Source: Agaribacter marinus (GTDB taxonomy: Bacteria; Pseudomonadota; Gammaproteobacteria; Enterobacterales; Alteromonadaceae). Taken from it: a stretch of DNA of 64,000 bases. Positions 1 to 10,041 of the stretch are shown here, piece by piece. A model generated the notes under the pieces. The model saw only the letters and a list, made by a program, of their open reading frames with translations. It ran no database searches and had not been told where the DNA came from. Location: the NCBI RefSeq assembly GCF_030160655.1, contig NZ_BSOT01000009.1, positions 186,001 through 250,000 of the forward strand, given 5' to 3'. Positions within the stretch are counted from its first letter, which is position 1. The number at the start of each line of letters is the position of its first letter. Both the position numbers and the translations under genes were made by a program.

Positions 1-1740
1 GTGCTTAGTGACGATGTCTATGCCATAAAAACGCTTGATGGGCATCATTGGGAGTTGAGGGATAACCTCAATTTTGGTATGACAGATAAAGTTATATGGA
101 TAAAAGTCAAAGTTAATCCTAAACAGACAACAATAAGCCGCATAATTCGGTTTCAAGATCCTCTGGTCAATGTGTTAAACGTATGGGTGTTTGAATCTGG
201 CTCAAACAAATTGTTTAATCAATTAGATGCCGGTGACGCGAGTCCCTTCAATCAACGAGATATCGAAAATGGTTCCTTTTTGGTTGATATCGGTGATTCA
301 AGCAGACCGTTAGACATATACATACGAGCACAAACAAATTTAGGTATGAACCTTTCTTTTAGCTTTTGGCGTGCGTCGGATTTTATTGCATACAATAGTG
401 ACTTGACGTTGTTTTACGGCGGCGTATTTGGTTACGCCTTTGCTATATTTTTCTTTAGTTTGATGATGTATGCCACAACACAAAACATTGAATATGTTTT
501 TTACAGCGGTTATGTTGCGTCTTTTTCAATTCATTTAGCCGCGGTCACTGGATTTGGTTTTCAATATATTTGGCCTAATGCTCCAAATTTCCAGCAACTA
601 GTCGCGACACTTTCGTTTAACCTAACGTTCTTCTTTATTGTGCTGTTTACGCGTCACTTTGTTTTATATGTTGGAAATAAAGAATATGCGTCGTTGAAAA
701 ACAGTTGGCAGGCTAAGGTATTTACGTTTATTGCGTTCACCTACGTTGCGTTGATTTTTGCCAGTGCCATATGGCAGACAACCTTTTTGTTACAGCTGAG
801 CATACTGCTCTTGAATGTCTCTATATTTGGGGTCGTTTACATTTGTTTTACCTTGGCTAGGCAGGGGTTTAAAAACGCCAACTTTTTTGTTTGGGTATGG
901 TTTGGTATTTTTATCACCGTCTTACTGGTAACACTGAATCGTTTGATTTTGAATGCGGTTGGATTGGATCCAACATTCATCCTTATCATTGGTTTTTTCT
1001 TTGAAACTTTGGTTATTGGGGCGGCACTGGTACTTATTTATAACCGGAATAAAAATAGGGCTACGCGTGATAAGTTATTGGCAATAAAAGACGAACGGAA
1101 AATGTTATCTGCCAAAGATGAACTCTTAGCGCTTCAGGCTGACGCAAAACAAAAGCTCGAATTAGAAGTAAAACAGCAAACTGCGCGCTTAGAGTCAGCA
1201 CTAAAAGATCTCTCTAAGGCAAGTAAAGATTTAAAGCAGCTAAGAAATGTTGATAGCTTAACGTCCTTACCTAATCGTTTTATGTTCGAAGAATTAGTAC
1301 AAAAGAATATTGTAGTTTCTGTCCGTACTCGCTGCCCAATTGCTATTGCCGTAATCGATATTGATTGTTTTAAGGCAATTAATGACGAGTATGGACATAT
1401 TGGCGGTGATGAAGTGCTAAAGCATTTTGCACAATTGCTGTTAGCGCTTAGCGAGATACATGGTTTTGATGTTTGTCGATTTGGTGGGGAAGAGTTTGTC
1501 GTTCTTGCTGTAAATTTTGATAATAATAAATTACTGAATGTAATCGATCGTTTTCGGCTAGATTATGCTAAATCAAAAATTCATATTGGTGATCAATACC
1601 TATACTCTTCGTTTAGTGCTGGTATTTCATCTGCTCCGCTAGATAGTCAGAAAGCTTATTTAACATTGCTTGGCGAAGCAGATAAATTGCTATATCGAGC
1701 AAAGCAAAAGGGTCGCAATCGCGTACTTGCTACTGCATAA
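1..1740 (+). CDS. 7TMR-DISM sensor diguanylate cyclase (5' end probably cut)
   Basis: Inner-membrane protein predicted to make cyclic di-GMP. The first ~130 residues resemble a periplasmic 7TMR-DISM extracellular domain. Residues ~135-350 hold about seven hydrophobic segments, ~350-415 is a charged coiled coil, and ~420-579 is a GGDEF domain with GGEEF at 495-499, so the catalytic site looks intact. The RxxD inhibitory site usually found five residues upstream is not there (HGFD instead). The reading frame is open from base 1 and there is no signal peptide, so the true start probably lies before the window and the GTG at base 1 is only the first in-frame start-like codon. The ligand is unknown. 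hemB follows 33 bp downstream but is functionally unrelated. Confidence 0.85.
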   Translation: MLSDDVYAIKTLDGHHWELRDNLNFGMTDKVIWIKVKVNPKQTTISRIIRFQDPLVNVLNVWVFESGSNKLFNQLDAGDASPFNQRDIENGSFLVDIGDSSRPLDIYIRAQTNLGMNLSFSFWRASDFIAYNSDLTLFYGGVFGYAFAIFFFSLMMYATTQNIEYVFYSGYVASFSIHLAAVTGFGFQYIWPNAPNFQQLVATLSFNLTFFFIVLFTRHFVLYVGNKEYASLKNSWQAKVFTFIAFTYVALIFASAIWQTTFLLQLSILLLNVSIFGVVYICFTLARQGFKNANFFVWVWFGIFITVLLVTLNRLILNAVGLDPTFILIIGFFFETLVIGAALVLIYNRNKNRATRDKLLAIKDERKMLSAKDELLALQADAKQKLELEVKQQTARLESALKDLSKASKDLKQLRNVDSLTSLPNRFMFEELVQKNIVVSVRTRCPIAIAVIDIDCFKAINDEYGHIGGDEVLKHFAQLLLALSEIHGFDVCRFGGEEFVVLAVNFDNNKLLNVIDRFRLDYAKSKIHIGDQYLYSSFSAGISSAPLDSQKAYLTLLGEADKLLYRAKQKGRNRVLATA

Positions 1741-2763
<1,023 letters not shown>

Positions 2764-2797
2764 CCAACCGCCATCCTAAATGATTGATCATTTGCGT

Positions 2798-3652
2798 TTA
2801 TGTGTTGAGATTTAGCTGCAAATTATCGATTAATCTTGTTTTACCCAAGAATGCCGCAGCTAATATGACTAAGTGCTGATCTTCATGGCTTGGCGGCATG
2901 AGCGTTTCTGCACAGCATATTTCCAAATAATCCGGTTTAAAACCGAGTGTAACCAAGTTGGATTTAGTTGCGGATAATAGCGAGGAATAATCTTTTCGGC
3001 CACTTTGGATTGCCGAAGCAATATTCGTAATTTCTTGGTATAACTTGGGCGCAACGCGTTTTTCATCTTCCGTTAAGTATTGATTGCGTGAGCTGAGGGC
3101 TAAACCTTCAGTATCGCGCTGCGTTGGTACACCATGAATACTTAGGTTCATTGAGAGATCGGTTACCATTGCTTTAATGACTTGCAGTTGTTGAAAGTCC
3201 TTTTCACCAAAATACGCTTGATTTGGTTGTACCATGTTAAACAGCTTACAAACAATTGTTGCTACGCCTCTGAAGTGTCCAGGCCTGCTAGCACCGCATA
3301 TCATATAGGATATGCCGGGGACTTCAACGAACGTCTGTTGTTCTAATCCTCTGGGATAAATATCGTCGTTGTTTGGCAGAAATAACAAATCGACACCTAG
3401 TGCGGTAAGTTTTTCGATATCTTGTTCTAGGGTTCGAGGATAAGCGTCTAAATCTTCATCTGGTCCAAATTGAAGTGGATTGACAAAAATAGAAGCAACT
3501 ACCTTTTCTGCGTTTGCTTTAGCTTGTGTTACCAATGATAGGTGCCCTTCATGCAGATTTCCCATGGTTGGGACAAAGGCAATTGTCGTTTTTGATACTT
3601 GCCAAGCGCGGCGTATTTCTCTTAGATGATTAATATCAGTGACTATTTCCAT
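2798..3652 (-). CDS. panC: Pantothenate synthetase (pantoate-beta-alanine ligase)
   Basis: Catalyses the ATP-dependent joining of pantoate and beta-alanine to pantothenate, the precursor of coenzyme A. The nucleotidyltransferase HIGH-like motif is in [14 protein letters not shown] near residue 30, and the SSRNQYL motif near 185 matches the family. Length (284 aa) is typical. It is the last gene of the minus-strand run, only 5 bp after panB, so the two successive pantothenate enzymes are almost certainly co-transcribed. Confidence 0.97.
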   Translation of the reverse strand: MEIVTDINHLREIRRAWQVSKTTIAFVPTMGNLHEGHLSLVTQAKANAEKVVASIFVNPLQFGPDEDLDAYPRTLEQDIEKLTALGVDLLFLPNNDDIYPRGLEQQTFVEVPGISYMICGASRPGHFRGVATIVCKLFNMVQPNQAYFGEKDFQQLQVIKAMVTDLSMNLSIHGVPTQRDTEGLALSSRNQYLTEDEKRVAPKLYQEITNIASAIQSGRKDYSSLLSATKSNLVTLGFKPDYLEICCAETLMPPSHEDQHLVILAAAFLGKTRLIDNLQLNLNT

Positions 3653-3657
3653 TTCAA

Positions 3658-4452
3658 CTACTCAAATGAATGCTCAGGTCCGGGGAAGCTACCATTTTTT
3701 ACTTCCTCAATGTATTGGTGAACAGAAGACGAAATGTCTTTATTTTGTGCCAAGTAATTTTTTGAAAATTTAGGCATATAGTTCGCGCTTATCCCAAACA
3801 TATCATGCATCACCAGTATCTGCCCGTCGGTTTCTGGCCCTGCACCAATGCCGATGACTGGGATATCCAATTTGGCACTAATGAGTTGCGCTAACGCACT
3901 AGGTATACACTCAAGCACTAATAGTTGAATGCCTGCTTCTTGCAAATCAATAGCGGCTGAGAGCATTTCTTCTGCTTTATCACTCGTTCTGCCTTGTACT
4001 TTAAACCCTCCAAATACATTGACAGACTGAGGCGTAAGCCCTAAATGGCCGCAGACAGGAATTCCACGTTCAACTAATCCTTTTACACTCTCCAACAACC
4101 ATTTGCCACCTTCGACCTTTACCATATTTGCACCGCATGACATCAGTTTGCTGGCATTTAGGTATGTTTGTTCAGGGGTTGCATAACTCATGAAAGGCAT
4201 ATCGGCGACAATGAGTGTTCTTTCAACGCCGTTCTTTACACTTTTTACGTGGTAGGCAACTTCTTCAACAGTAACACCTAATGTACTATCTTCACCCTTT
4301 AGTACCATGCCCAGCGAATCACCAATAAGCAGCAGGTCTATACCACAAGTATCAAACAATTTTGCGAAACTGGCGTCGTACGCAGTTAAACAAGCAATTT
4401 TTTCTTTTTCTTGTTTCATTTTAATGAGCGTTGATATTGTTACTTTTTTCAT
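3658..4452 (-). CDS. panB: 3-methyl-2-oxobutanoate hydroxymethyltransferase
   Basis: Transfers a hydroxymethyl group from methylenetetrahydrofolate to 2-oxoisovalerate, giving ketopantoate, the first committed step of pantothenate synthesis. Conserved family segments [20 protein letters not shown] (magnesium ligand Asp) and [19 protein letters not shown] are all present. About 264 residues, normal length. Two adjacent ATG codons are possible (4455 and 4452). The second is better spaced from an upstream GAG, so 4452 is given. It follows folK after an 84-bp gap and precedes panC. Confidence 0.96.
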   Translation of the reverse strand: MKKVTISTLIKMKQEKEKIACLTAYDASFAKLFDTCGIDLLLIGDSLGMVLKGEDSTLGVTVEEVAYHVKSVKNGVERTLIVADMPFMSYATPEQTYLNASKLMSCGANMVKVEGGKWLLESVKGLVERGIPVCGHLGLTPQSVNVFGGFKVQGRTSDKAEEMLSAAIDLQEAGIQLLVLECIPSALAQLISAKLDIPVIGIGAGPETDGQILVMHDMFGISANYMPKFSKNYLAQNKDISSSVHQYIEEVKNGSFPGPEHSFE

Positions 4453-4539
4453 CATGTACTCGTGTCATATTTGTGTGTTCTACGGTGTTAAATCTAACAG
4501 CACCATGTTCAATGTCATCGGACCGAAAATTGCAGATAA

Positions 4540-5058
4540 TCAAGCAATCAAGTTTGATACATCGATGTCCATATCGATGCGTCTAAGTCCATCAAGTTGG
4601 CACTTACTTACCCATGACGATATATTTTTCCCATCATGCATAATTAAGTCCGGTTCTATTTCAAATAAAGGAACTAAAACGAATTCTCTATCTTGCATAC
4701 CATAGTGAGGCACTTTTAATCTAGGCTCATCAATATTCAAACGGTTGAATAACAGGATATCAAGGTCGAGTGTTCGTGGTCCCCATCTATCTGAATTTCG
4801 CACTCTTCCATGCATGTTCTCTATACTTTGCAAGGCATCAAGCAGTTCAATTGGAGAAAATGATGTAGTTATTTTGCAGACGGCATTTATATAATCTGGT
4901 TGTCCGTCAGAGCCCATTGGAAGGCTCTGATACAGATGAGAGCACGTTTGTACACAAATTTGAGGCAGTTTATGTATGTTTGCTAAGGCATCAAGCAGCT
5001 GTTTACTCGGCTCCTCTAAGTTGCTTCCCATACCAATATACGCGATATCAGTTAGCAT
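4540..5058 (-). CDS. folK: 2-amino-4-hydroxy-6-hydroxymethyldihydropteridine pyrophosphokinase (HPPK)
   Basis: Transfers pyrophosphate from ATP to 6-hydroxymethyl-7,8-dihydropterin in folate synthesis. The HPPK signature RWGPRTLDLDILLF lies around residues 88-101 and the N-terminal segment YIGMGSNLEEP matches the family. Length is 172 residues. The start overlaps the 3' end of pcnB by 11 bp, so the two are translationally close. Its place just ahead of panB-panC groups folate and pantothenate synthesis; PanB itself uses a folate cofactor. Confidence 0.95.
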   Translation of the reverse strand: MLTDIAYIGMGSNLEEPSKQLLDALANIHKLPQICVQTCSHLYQSLPMGSDGQPDYINAVCKITTSFSPIELLDALQSIENMHGRVRNSDRWGPRTLDLDILLFNRLNIDEPRLKVPHYGMQDREFVLVPLFEIEPDLIMHDGKNISSWVSKCQLDGLRRIDMDIDVSNLIA

Positions 5059-6439
5059 CTTTCACCTTGTTTGATTTACTTCGGGGACGTCGGTTTCTGC
5101 GCTTTACAGGACCAAGCATCTTGCGCCGTTTGCTGTCATCGCCATGCTGAAAGTCATGCCACCATTCTGCTAGTTCTTGTTGTTTTCCGCCTTCGACTTC
5201 GCCGCGTAACACTAAGAAATCATACCCTGCCCTAAACTTAGCATGGTTCAATAAGACAAATGGTCGTTTAGACGTCCGCTTTTCTAAGCGATATTGCAAG
5301 GACCAAATATCTCGAATTGCACTGCTAAACCTTTTTGGTATCATGATGCGCTTAATTTGCTGACTCAAAGTTTCTACGCCAGCAATGTTCATAGCGTCGT
5401 ATTGTGACATACCTGATTCAAATTGTAGCTTATTTGCGAGCTCCTCTAAGGGGTACCACAGGAATGTCGCATATAAAAAAGCGGGTGTTACTCTTAGTTC
5501 GTTTATCAAACGCTGATCGGTGTTTTCCAGCATCGCCCGCATGACCATGTATTCTTTTGACGATTTGTCATGTAGCGTAGACGGTAAACAAGGAAACAGT
5601 TGAAATATCAAATGTAATTCTAGTAATTTGTCTAGTGCACTTGCACCATAACCAGACAAAAATAGCTTATTTGTTTCTTCAAACAATCGCGCCGCCGGGA
5701 TATTTGCAAGTGAATTACCCATTTGATGAATTTGTTTCTGCATATCGTCCGGTATGCGCATATTCAATTTTACGGCGAATCTTGCGGCGCGTAACATACG
5801 AACTGGGTCTTCAGAGAAGCGTGTCTGTAAGTCACCAATCATCTTGATTTCTTTTCGTTCAATGGAGGCTAAGCCGTCCGCAAAATCAAGAATTTCTTCA
5901 GTTTTCGCATTAAAGTACATGGCGTTGAATGTAAAATCTCGTCTCGCAGCGTCTTCTTCAATGGTGCCAAATACATTGTCGCGCAAAATTTGACCACTAT
6001 CCGCTGATAAAGCATTTTGATTCTTTGCATCGCCATCAGGTGGTTGTTCTTTATGGTGGCCGCGGTATGTTGCAACTTCGATGATTTCACGGCCAAAATG
6101 AATATGCGCTAATCGAAAACGACGCCCAATCAAACGGCAATTTCTAAAAACATTTTTGACTTGTTCGGGTGTCGCATTCGTGACGACATCAAAATCTTTC
6201 GGGTGGTAGCCCATTAAACGATCTCTGACACAACCGCCTACCGCATAAGCTTGGTAGCCATTGTCTGCGAGTCTGTCCAGTACATCTAAGGCGTGCTTAG
6301 ACAAATCGGAACGTCGCATATTATGTTCTTTACGCGGAATTATCTTAGCATTCAATGTTTTTATATACTCAATTTGCTCAACGTTATTATTGTTATTTGA
6401 GTTAGCATTATTTTCCAAGTTCAGACTACCTAAGTTCAC
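5048..6439 (-). CDS. pcnB: Poly(A) polymerase I
   Basis: Adds 3' poly(A) tails that mark RNAs for decay. The nucleotidyltransferase head begins at residue ~44 with YAVGGCVRDRLMGYHPKDFD, the catalytic aspartates being in DFDV. FRNCRLIGRRFRLAHIHFG and the arginine-rich tail KRRNRRPRSKSNK are typical of PcnB rather than of tRNA CCA-adding enzymes. The GTG at 6439 lies 4 bp after the gluQ stop. The first ~30 residues are rich in asparagine (ANSNNNNN) and poorly conserved, so a slightly later start is possible, but IIPRKEHNMRRSDLS aligns with E. coli PcnB and must be included. Confidence 0.94.
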   Translation of the reverse strand: MNLGSLNLENNANSNNNNNVEQIEYIKTLNAKIIPRKEHNMRRSDLSKHALDVLDRLADNGYQAYAVGGCVRDRLMGYHPKDFDVVTNATPEQVKNVFRNCRLIGRRFRLAHIHFGREIIEVATYRGHHKEQPPDGDAKNQNALSADSGQILRDNVFGTIEEDAARRDFTFNAMYFNAKTEEILDFADGLASIERKEIKMIGDLQTRFSEDPVRMLRAARFAVKLNMRIPDDMQKQIHQMGNSLANIPAARLFEETNKLFLSGYGASALDKLLELHLIFQLFPCLPSTLHDKSSKEYMVMRAMLENTDQRLINELRVTPAFLYATFLWYPLEELANKLQFESGMSQYDAMNIAGVETLSQQIKRIMIPKRFSSAIRDIWSLQYRLEKRTSKRPFVLLNHAKFRAGYDFLVLRGEVEGGKQQELAEWWHDFQHGDDSKRRKMLGPVKRRNRRPRSKSNKVKDAN

Positions 6440-6443
6440 TGGG

Positions 6444-7382
6444 TTATGAATTCACTACCGAGTATAAGCCATTTGATTCAGAAACAATAATTTCTGATTT
6501 CATTGGCATAAATGCAGGCTGCCATTCATTAATAGACCATGTAATTATTTCATTTACATTATTACTGTCTGGTAAGTCATTTACTGCTACACCCATAAAT
6601 TCAAGGCAAGTCAGCAAGTTTTCTGCAGCATGTGCATGGTCAATGGCAGGTGAATAAGATTGTTTGGCAAACTTTTTACCCAAGGCATGCACAGCCACTG
6701 GCATATGCGCGTAACTCGGAACGGAATGAGACAAACTTTTATAAATTTGCATGTGTAAAGGAGTAACATCTAGTAAATCCATGCCTCTCACTACTTGGGT
6801 GACGCCTTGCTCTATGTCATCCGCTATCGCCGCCAAATGATATGCAATAGTACCATCAGCTCTACGTAACACGGGATCTTCAACGCATAAATGGCTATCG
6901 ATTGATACTTCGCCTGCTAATTCATCTGCGAATGCAGAAATACTGCCATCATTAATAAACCTAACAACATGTGACGTTAGCGGGAGTTGTCTATACCTGC
7001 AATATTGATCGTAATATTCACTGCGCGCTTTAATTTGTTTTCGGCTACATGCACAGCCATATAAAAAACCAGATTGGTTTAAACGTTGCAAATATTGTTC
7101 ATAGATGTCTTGTCGGTTTGTTTGGTATACAACCTCAGTATCCCAATATAGCCCATGATTTTCTAGGCTGTGTAAAATGGATTGCGCGTGTGTTGAATCG
7201 CATCTTTCTAGGTCTATGTCTTCAATCCTAAGCAACCACTGTCCATTGTTTCTTTTTGCCATTAAAAAACTAGTAAAGGCGCATACTAATGAACCAAAAT
7301 GCAAAGGGCCGGTGGATGAGGGGGCAAAGCGCCCGATTGTTGGGTGCTCAGGCATATAGTATGAAGTATTTTTTGAATCCAT
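6444..7382 (-). CDS. gluQ: Glutamyl-Q tRNA(Asp) synthetase
   Basis: Attaches glutamate to the queuosine base at position 34 of tRNA(Asp). It resembles the catalytic core of glutamyl-tRNA synthetase (RFAPSSTGPLHFGSL near residue 18) and lacks the anticodon-binding half. Zinc ligands are visible as CAC near residue 110 followed by Y and C in YYDQYC. Length is 312 residues. It follows dksA, the conserved partnership in gammaproteobacteria. The 48-bp gap contains an inverted repeat (7393-7415) and no clear ribosome-binding site. A second ATG at 7355 is an alternative start. Confidence 0.95.
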   Translation of the reverse strand: MDSKNTSYYMPEHPTIGRFAPSSTGPLHFGSLVCAFTSFLMAKRNNGQWLLRIEDIDLERCDSTHAQSILHSLENHGLYWDTEVVYQTNRQDIYEQYLQRLNQSGFLYGCACSRKQIKARSEYYDQYCRYRQLPLTSHVVRFINDGSISAFADELAGEVSIDSHLCVEDPVLRRADGTIAYHLAAIADDIEQGVTQVVRGMDLLDVTPLHMQIYKSLSHSVPSYAHMPVAVHALGKKFAKQSYSPAIDHAHAAENLLTCLEFMGVAVNDLPDSNNVNEIITWSINEWQPAFMPMKSEIIVSESNGLYSVVNS

Positions 7383-7392
7383 AGCAGATAAA

Positions 7393-7415
7393 GGAGGCAG
7401 TTAGAAACTCCCTCC
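7393..7415 (-). terminator. Hairpin between dksA and gluQ (candidate attenuator)
   Basis: GGAGG pairs with CCTCC, and after one mismatch AGTT pairs with AACT around a 3-nt loop. On the minus strand the stem is followed by a short TTTAT. In Shigella a terminator between dksA and gluQ is known to limit gluQ expression. This hairpin sits in the equivalent place. The weak U-tract suggests partial termination. Confidence 0.45.
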
Positions 7416-7430
7416 GATAGTGGCATTCAA

Positions 7431-7877
7431 TTAGCCTTGTAGCTGTTTCTCTTTAATTTCTGCCATTGTTTTACAGTCAATGCATAAATCAGCTGTTGGT
7501 CTTGCCTCTAAGCGTTTGATACCTATTTCAATGCCGCAAGAGTCACAAAAGCCAAAATCGTCCTCTTCGATACGCTTCAGCGTTTTTTCTATTTTCTTAA
7601 TAAGCTTACGTTCACGATCTCTTGTTCTTAGTTCTAAACTGAATTCTTCTTCTTGGGCAGCTCTGTCAACAGGATCCGGGAAATTAGCCGCTTCATCCTG
7701 CATGTGGTGAACAGTCCTGTCTACTTCTTTACGTAACTGGTCGCGCCATGCAAAAAGGATGGTTTTGAAATGCTCTAATTGAGCATCATTCATGTATTCT
7801 TCACCGTCTTTTTCTATATACGATGATAAGTTTGCTAATGCTAGCAATCCAATTGATTTATTGTTATCTGATGGCAT
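7431..7877 (-). CDS. dksA: RNA polymerase-binding transcription factor DksA
   Basis: Binds in the RNA polymerase secondary channel and works with ppGpp to repress rRNA promoters and activate amino-acid genes. The coiled-coil tip FPDPVDRA carries the two key aspartates. The zinc finger [20 protein letters not shown] plus CIDC supplies four cysteines. The ATG at 7877 is chosen because AGGAG lies 8 nt upstream and the resulting 148-residue protein matches the family length. An ATG 10 codons earlier has no comparable support. It heads the minus-strand run gluQ-pcnB-folK-panB-panC. Confidence 0.96.
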   Translation of the reverse strand: MPSDNNKSIGLLALANLSSYIEKDGEEYMNDAQLEHFKTILFAWRDQLRKEVDRTVHHMQDEAANFPDPVDRAAQEEEFSLELRTRDRERKLIKKIEKTLKRIEEDDFGFCDSCGIEIGIKRLEARPTADLCIDCKTMAEIKEKQLQG

Positions 7878-8042
7878 ATGCCTTTCTCCTAACCAAATAC
7901 GCGACATTGTCTATATCAGTGGATTAACTAAAATAGATTGGCGTTGTGTCAGTTCCATTAGTATTAAATGAGCCTAATCTTTCTCTAAATGCTATACGTT
8001 TAGCAATGGTTTTGCGACCCAAAAAAAATCAAGGACGGTAAT

Positions 8043-8153
8043 ATGGGCATTTTTTCAGAAAAAGCAATCTTTTTTTATGGATCAATACGTATTTTATTTA
8101 ATATCTTTATATCAATTGTCGAGACATCCGTAAATAATACTAGGGCTTGTTGA
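8043..8153 (+). pseudogene. Possible truncated small membrane protein ending in the repeat element
   Basis: ATG at 8043 has AAGGA 7 nt upstream. The predicted 36 residues (MGIFSEKAIFFYGSIRILF then a hydrophobic stretch to VETSVNN) look like one membrane segment. The last four codons and the stop TGA at 8151-8153 lie inside the left terminal repeat of the element at 8142, as if the insertion cut a longer gene. No family recognised. Chance cannot be excluded at this length. Confidence 0.25.
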
Positions 8154-8406
8154 TCTTTGCTGTACAAGTTTTGTTCAATCTGAGTGCATTTGATCGCGAC
8201 ACTTGATTGCAGGCATAGTTATTCTACGTCAAAAGCAAGTAACAAAGAGCAAGTGCACTCAGGTTGAACCCGAAGGGCAGGGCATGTGATTCATTTCTGC
8301 TGCTTTATCACTCCTTTATGTAGAATAACTACACGACAGTCGTGCTGCATTGCATAAATGAATCACAAACCGCTGCAAAATTGCACAGCAAAGATCAACA
8401 AGCCCT
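8142..8406. mobile_element. 265-bp MITE-like element with nested inverted repeats
   Basis: The ends are perfect 22-bp inverted repeats (8142-8163 and 8385-8406, beginning AGGGCTTGTTGATC). Inside are two side-by-side stem-loops: 8173-8192 with 8250-8269 (18 of 20 paired) and 8285-8296 with 8356-8367 (12 of 12). The loop of the first (8217-8227, AGTTATTCTAC) is exactly complementary to the loop of the second (8320-8330). A small extra hairpin is at 8332-8344. There is no coding capacity and no obvious target-site duplication. Size, ends and lack of genes suggest a non-autonomous element. The mobilising transposase is unknown. Confidence 0.7.
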
Positions 8407-8425
8407 GGGATTTCTGTGTACATAC

Positions 8426-8563
8426 TCATCGTCGCTTTCCACCCACAATTGCATTTTGTAGTTTAGTGGTCAAAATATTCTTGATCAATTTGTTTGCAAG
8501 GTTTGTGTTTACACCGATAAGATGCCCTTCGGCGTCGATTGTAACGACGAATGAGTTATTCAC
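8426..8563 (-). pseudogene. Short fragment with a PAS-like segment
   Basis: A 45-codon frame with GTG at 8563, an in-frame TAA just upstream, and TGA at 8426-8428. It contains FVVTIDAEGHLIGVN, which resembles the first strands of a PAS domain. It ends 20 bp short of the repeat element. It may be the remnant of a sensor gene, but it is too short to assign. Confidence 0.2.
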
Positions 8564-8624
8564 TAATTATGTGATACTCGGAATTTATTCATAATATACA
8601 AATCAATAAGGTGAACGATTCAAT

Positions 8625-9923
8625 ATGTTAACACTAGATATTAAATTAGCGTTTCCTGAAAAACGTGGCGACAAGGATAATACGGGTAAAACATTCGAGA
8701 CATCACTATTGAGTTTTGATGCGGAAGCGGCGTTTATTGGTTTACATAACTCGATTGACCTCCTGTCCATTCAACGAGCGGCGAGGAAGTTGACAGGGCT
8801 AGGGCTTATTACTGCCAAATTAGCAGGTGATTGGACGCGGGAGCAGCAATATGCGTTTATGCAGAGTTTTGTTTCTCCTGCAGCGAAGCGAGTTGTAGTG
8901 TTTTCGCCAGTCACGACTAAATTGGATTTATCATGGTTGCAGTGTCATCAAGCTGCACTACTGTTTACTCGAGAACTCATCAATAGTACACCTGAAGATC
9001 TAAGTCCAGAAGTGCTAGTAAATAAATCGATTGATTGGCTACGAGCCTTATCGCCAAAAAATGTTTCAATAAAAACGTTCGTGGGCGAAGAGTTAGTTAA
9101 GGCTGGCTATCACGGAATATATCAGGTCGGGCGCGGCAGCGAGCGACCGCCTGTATTGCTAGCGCTGGATTATAATCCATTAGACTCAAGTCATACGGAT
9201 ATTGCCTTGGTTGGTAAAGGTATAACCTTTGATAGTGGTGGTTACAGTATTAAAGGCAGTGAAGGCATGTTAGATATGAAATGCGATATGGGAGGTGCCG
9301 CGACAGTTACAGGAGCGCTTGGTTTAGCGATTATGCAAGGATTAAAAAAACGAGTAAAACTTTTCCTATGTTGTGCTGAAAACTTAATTAGTGGTGATGC
9401 TTATAAACTGGGAGATATTATTCAGTATAAAAATGGCGTAAGCGTTGAAATTGTAAATACTGATGCTGAAGGCCGTTTGGTGCTTGCCGATGGTTTAATT
9501 GCTGCGAATGACGCTCAGCCAAGCATGATTATTGATGCGGCTACGTTGACGGGGGCGGCAGTAATGGCCGTGGGGAATGACTATAATGCAGTATTTTCGT
9601 TAAATGACACCTTATGCTCACAATTCTTAGATATTTGCGATGCGACAAATGAACCTCATTGGCGATTACCATTGACTGAGGCGCATCAGAATAAATGCCC
9701 ATCCCCTTTTGCTGATACGGCGAATAGTCGACCTCAAAAAGGCGGTGGAGCCGGCGGGGCATCTAATGCCGCTGGATTTTTAAGTCGATTTGCGGGAGAC
9801 AATAAACATGCATGGCTACACATAGATTTAGCTGCTGCGTACAATCGAAATGGCACTGATACTATGCCTGAAGGTGGCACAGCAATAGGTATAAGAGCAA
9901 TTAGCGAATTATTGCTAGTGTAG
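8625..9923 (+). CDS. pepB: Peptidase B-type leucyl aminopeptidase (M17)
   Basis: Cytosolic dimetal aminopeptidase that removes N-terminal residues from peptides. The M17 signature NTDAEGRLVLADGL is present, together with the metal/active-site region GKGITFDSGGYSIKGSEGM and DMKCDMGGA. Length (432 aa) and overall pattern fit PepB better than the longer PepA (~500 aa). AAGGTG precedes the ATG. It stands alone between the repeat-containing gap and a small convergent HTH gene. Confidence 0.9.
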   Translation: MLTLDIKLAFPEKRGDKDNTGKTFETSLLSFDAEAAFIGLHNSIDLLSIQRAARKLTGLGLITAKLAGDWTREQQYAFMQSFVSPAAKRVVVFSPVTTKLDLSWLQCHQAALLFTRELINSTPEDLSPEVLVNKSIDWLRALSPKNVSIKTFVGEELVKAGYHGIYQVGRGSERPPVLLALDYNPLDSSHTDIALVGKGITFDSGGYSIKGSEGMLDMKCDMGGAATVTGALGLAIMQGLKKRVKLFLCCAENLISGDAYKLGDIIQYKNGVSVEIVNTDAEGRLVLADGLIAANDAQPSMIIDAATLTGAAVMAVGNDYNAVFSLNDTLCSQFLDICDATNEPHWRLPLTEAHQNKCPSPFADTANSRPQKGGGAGGASNAAGFLSRFAGDNKHAWLHIDLAAAYNRNGTDTMPEGGTAIGIRAISELLLV

Positions 9924-10020
9924 GTATTCTAAGGTTCTTACCTGCTAGTAGTGTTGCTTTCAATATGACGATGCTAGTGTCGTTTCCATATCATTTTAGC
10001 GCCAGCAGGTAGTTCCGAAA

Positions 10021-10041
10021 GGCGGTGTATTAAATACCGCC
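10021..10041. terminator. Small inverted repeat at the end of the HTH gene
   Basis: GGCGGT (10021-10026) pairs with ACCGCC (10036-10041) around a 9-nt loop. It overlaps the stop codon of the minus-strand HTH gene and lies between it and pepB. There is no clear T-run, so terminator function is only a suggestion. Confidence 0.3.

Larger units (their letters stand above)
7878..8624. other. Gene-poor interval between dksA and pepB
   Basis: 747 bp without a recognisable intact gene. From left to right it holds the dksA upstream region, a 36-codon plus-strand reading frame with a good ribosome-binding site that runs into a repeat element (8043-8153), the repeat element itself (8142-8406), and a 45-codon minus-strand fragment with a PAS-like segment (8426-8563). 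Relatives often carry sfsA next to dksA; I see no sfsA here. The interval therefore looks like a site of gene loss and element insertion. Confidence 0.6.

Noticed and set aside
4307-4705. Plus-strand frame opposite panB and folK
   Set aside because: Antisense to two well-supported genes; no family features.
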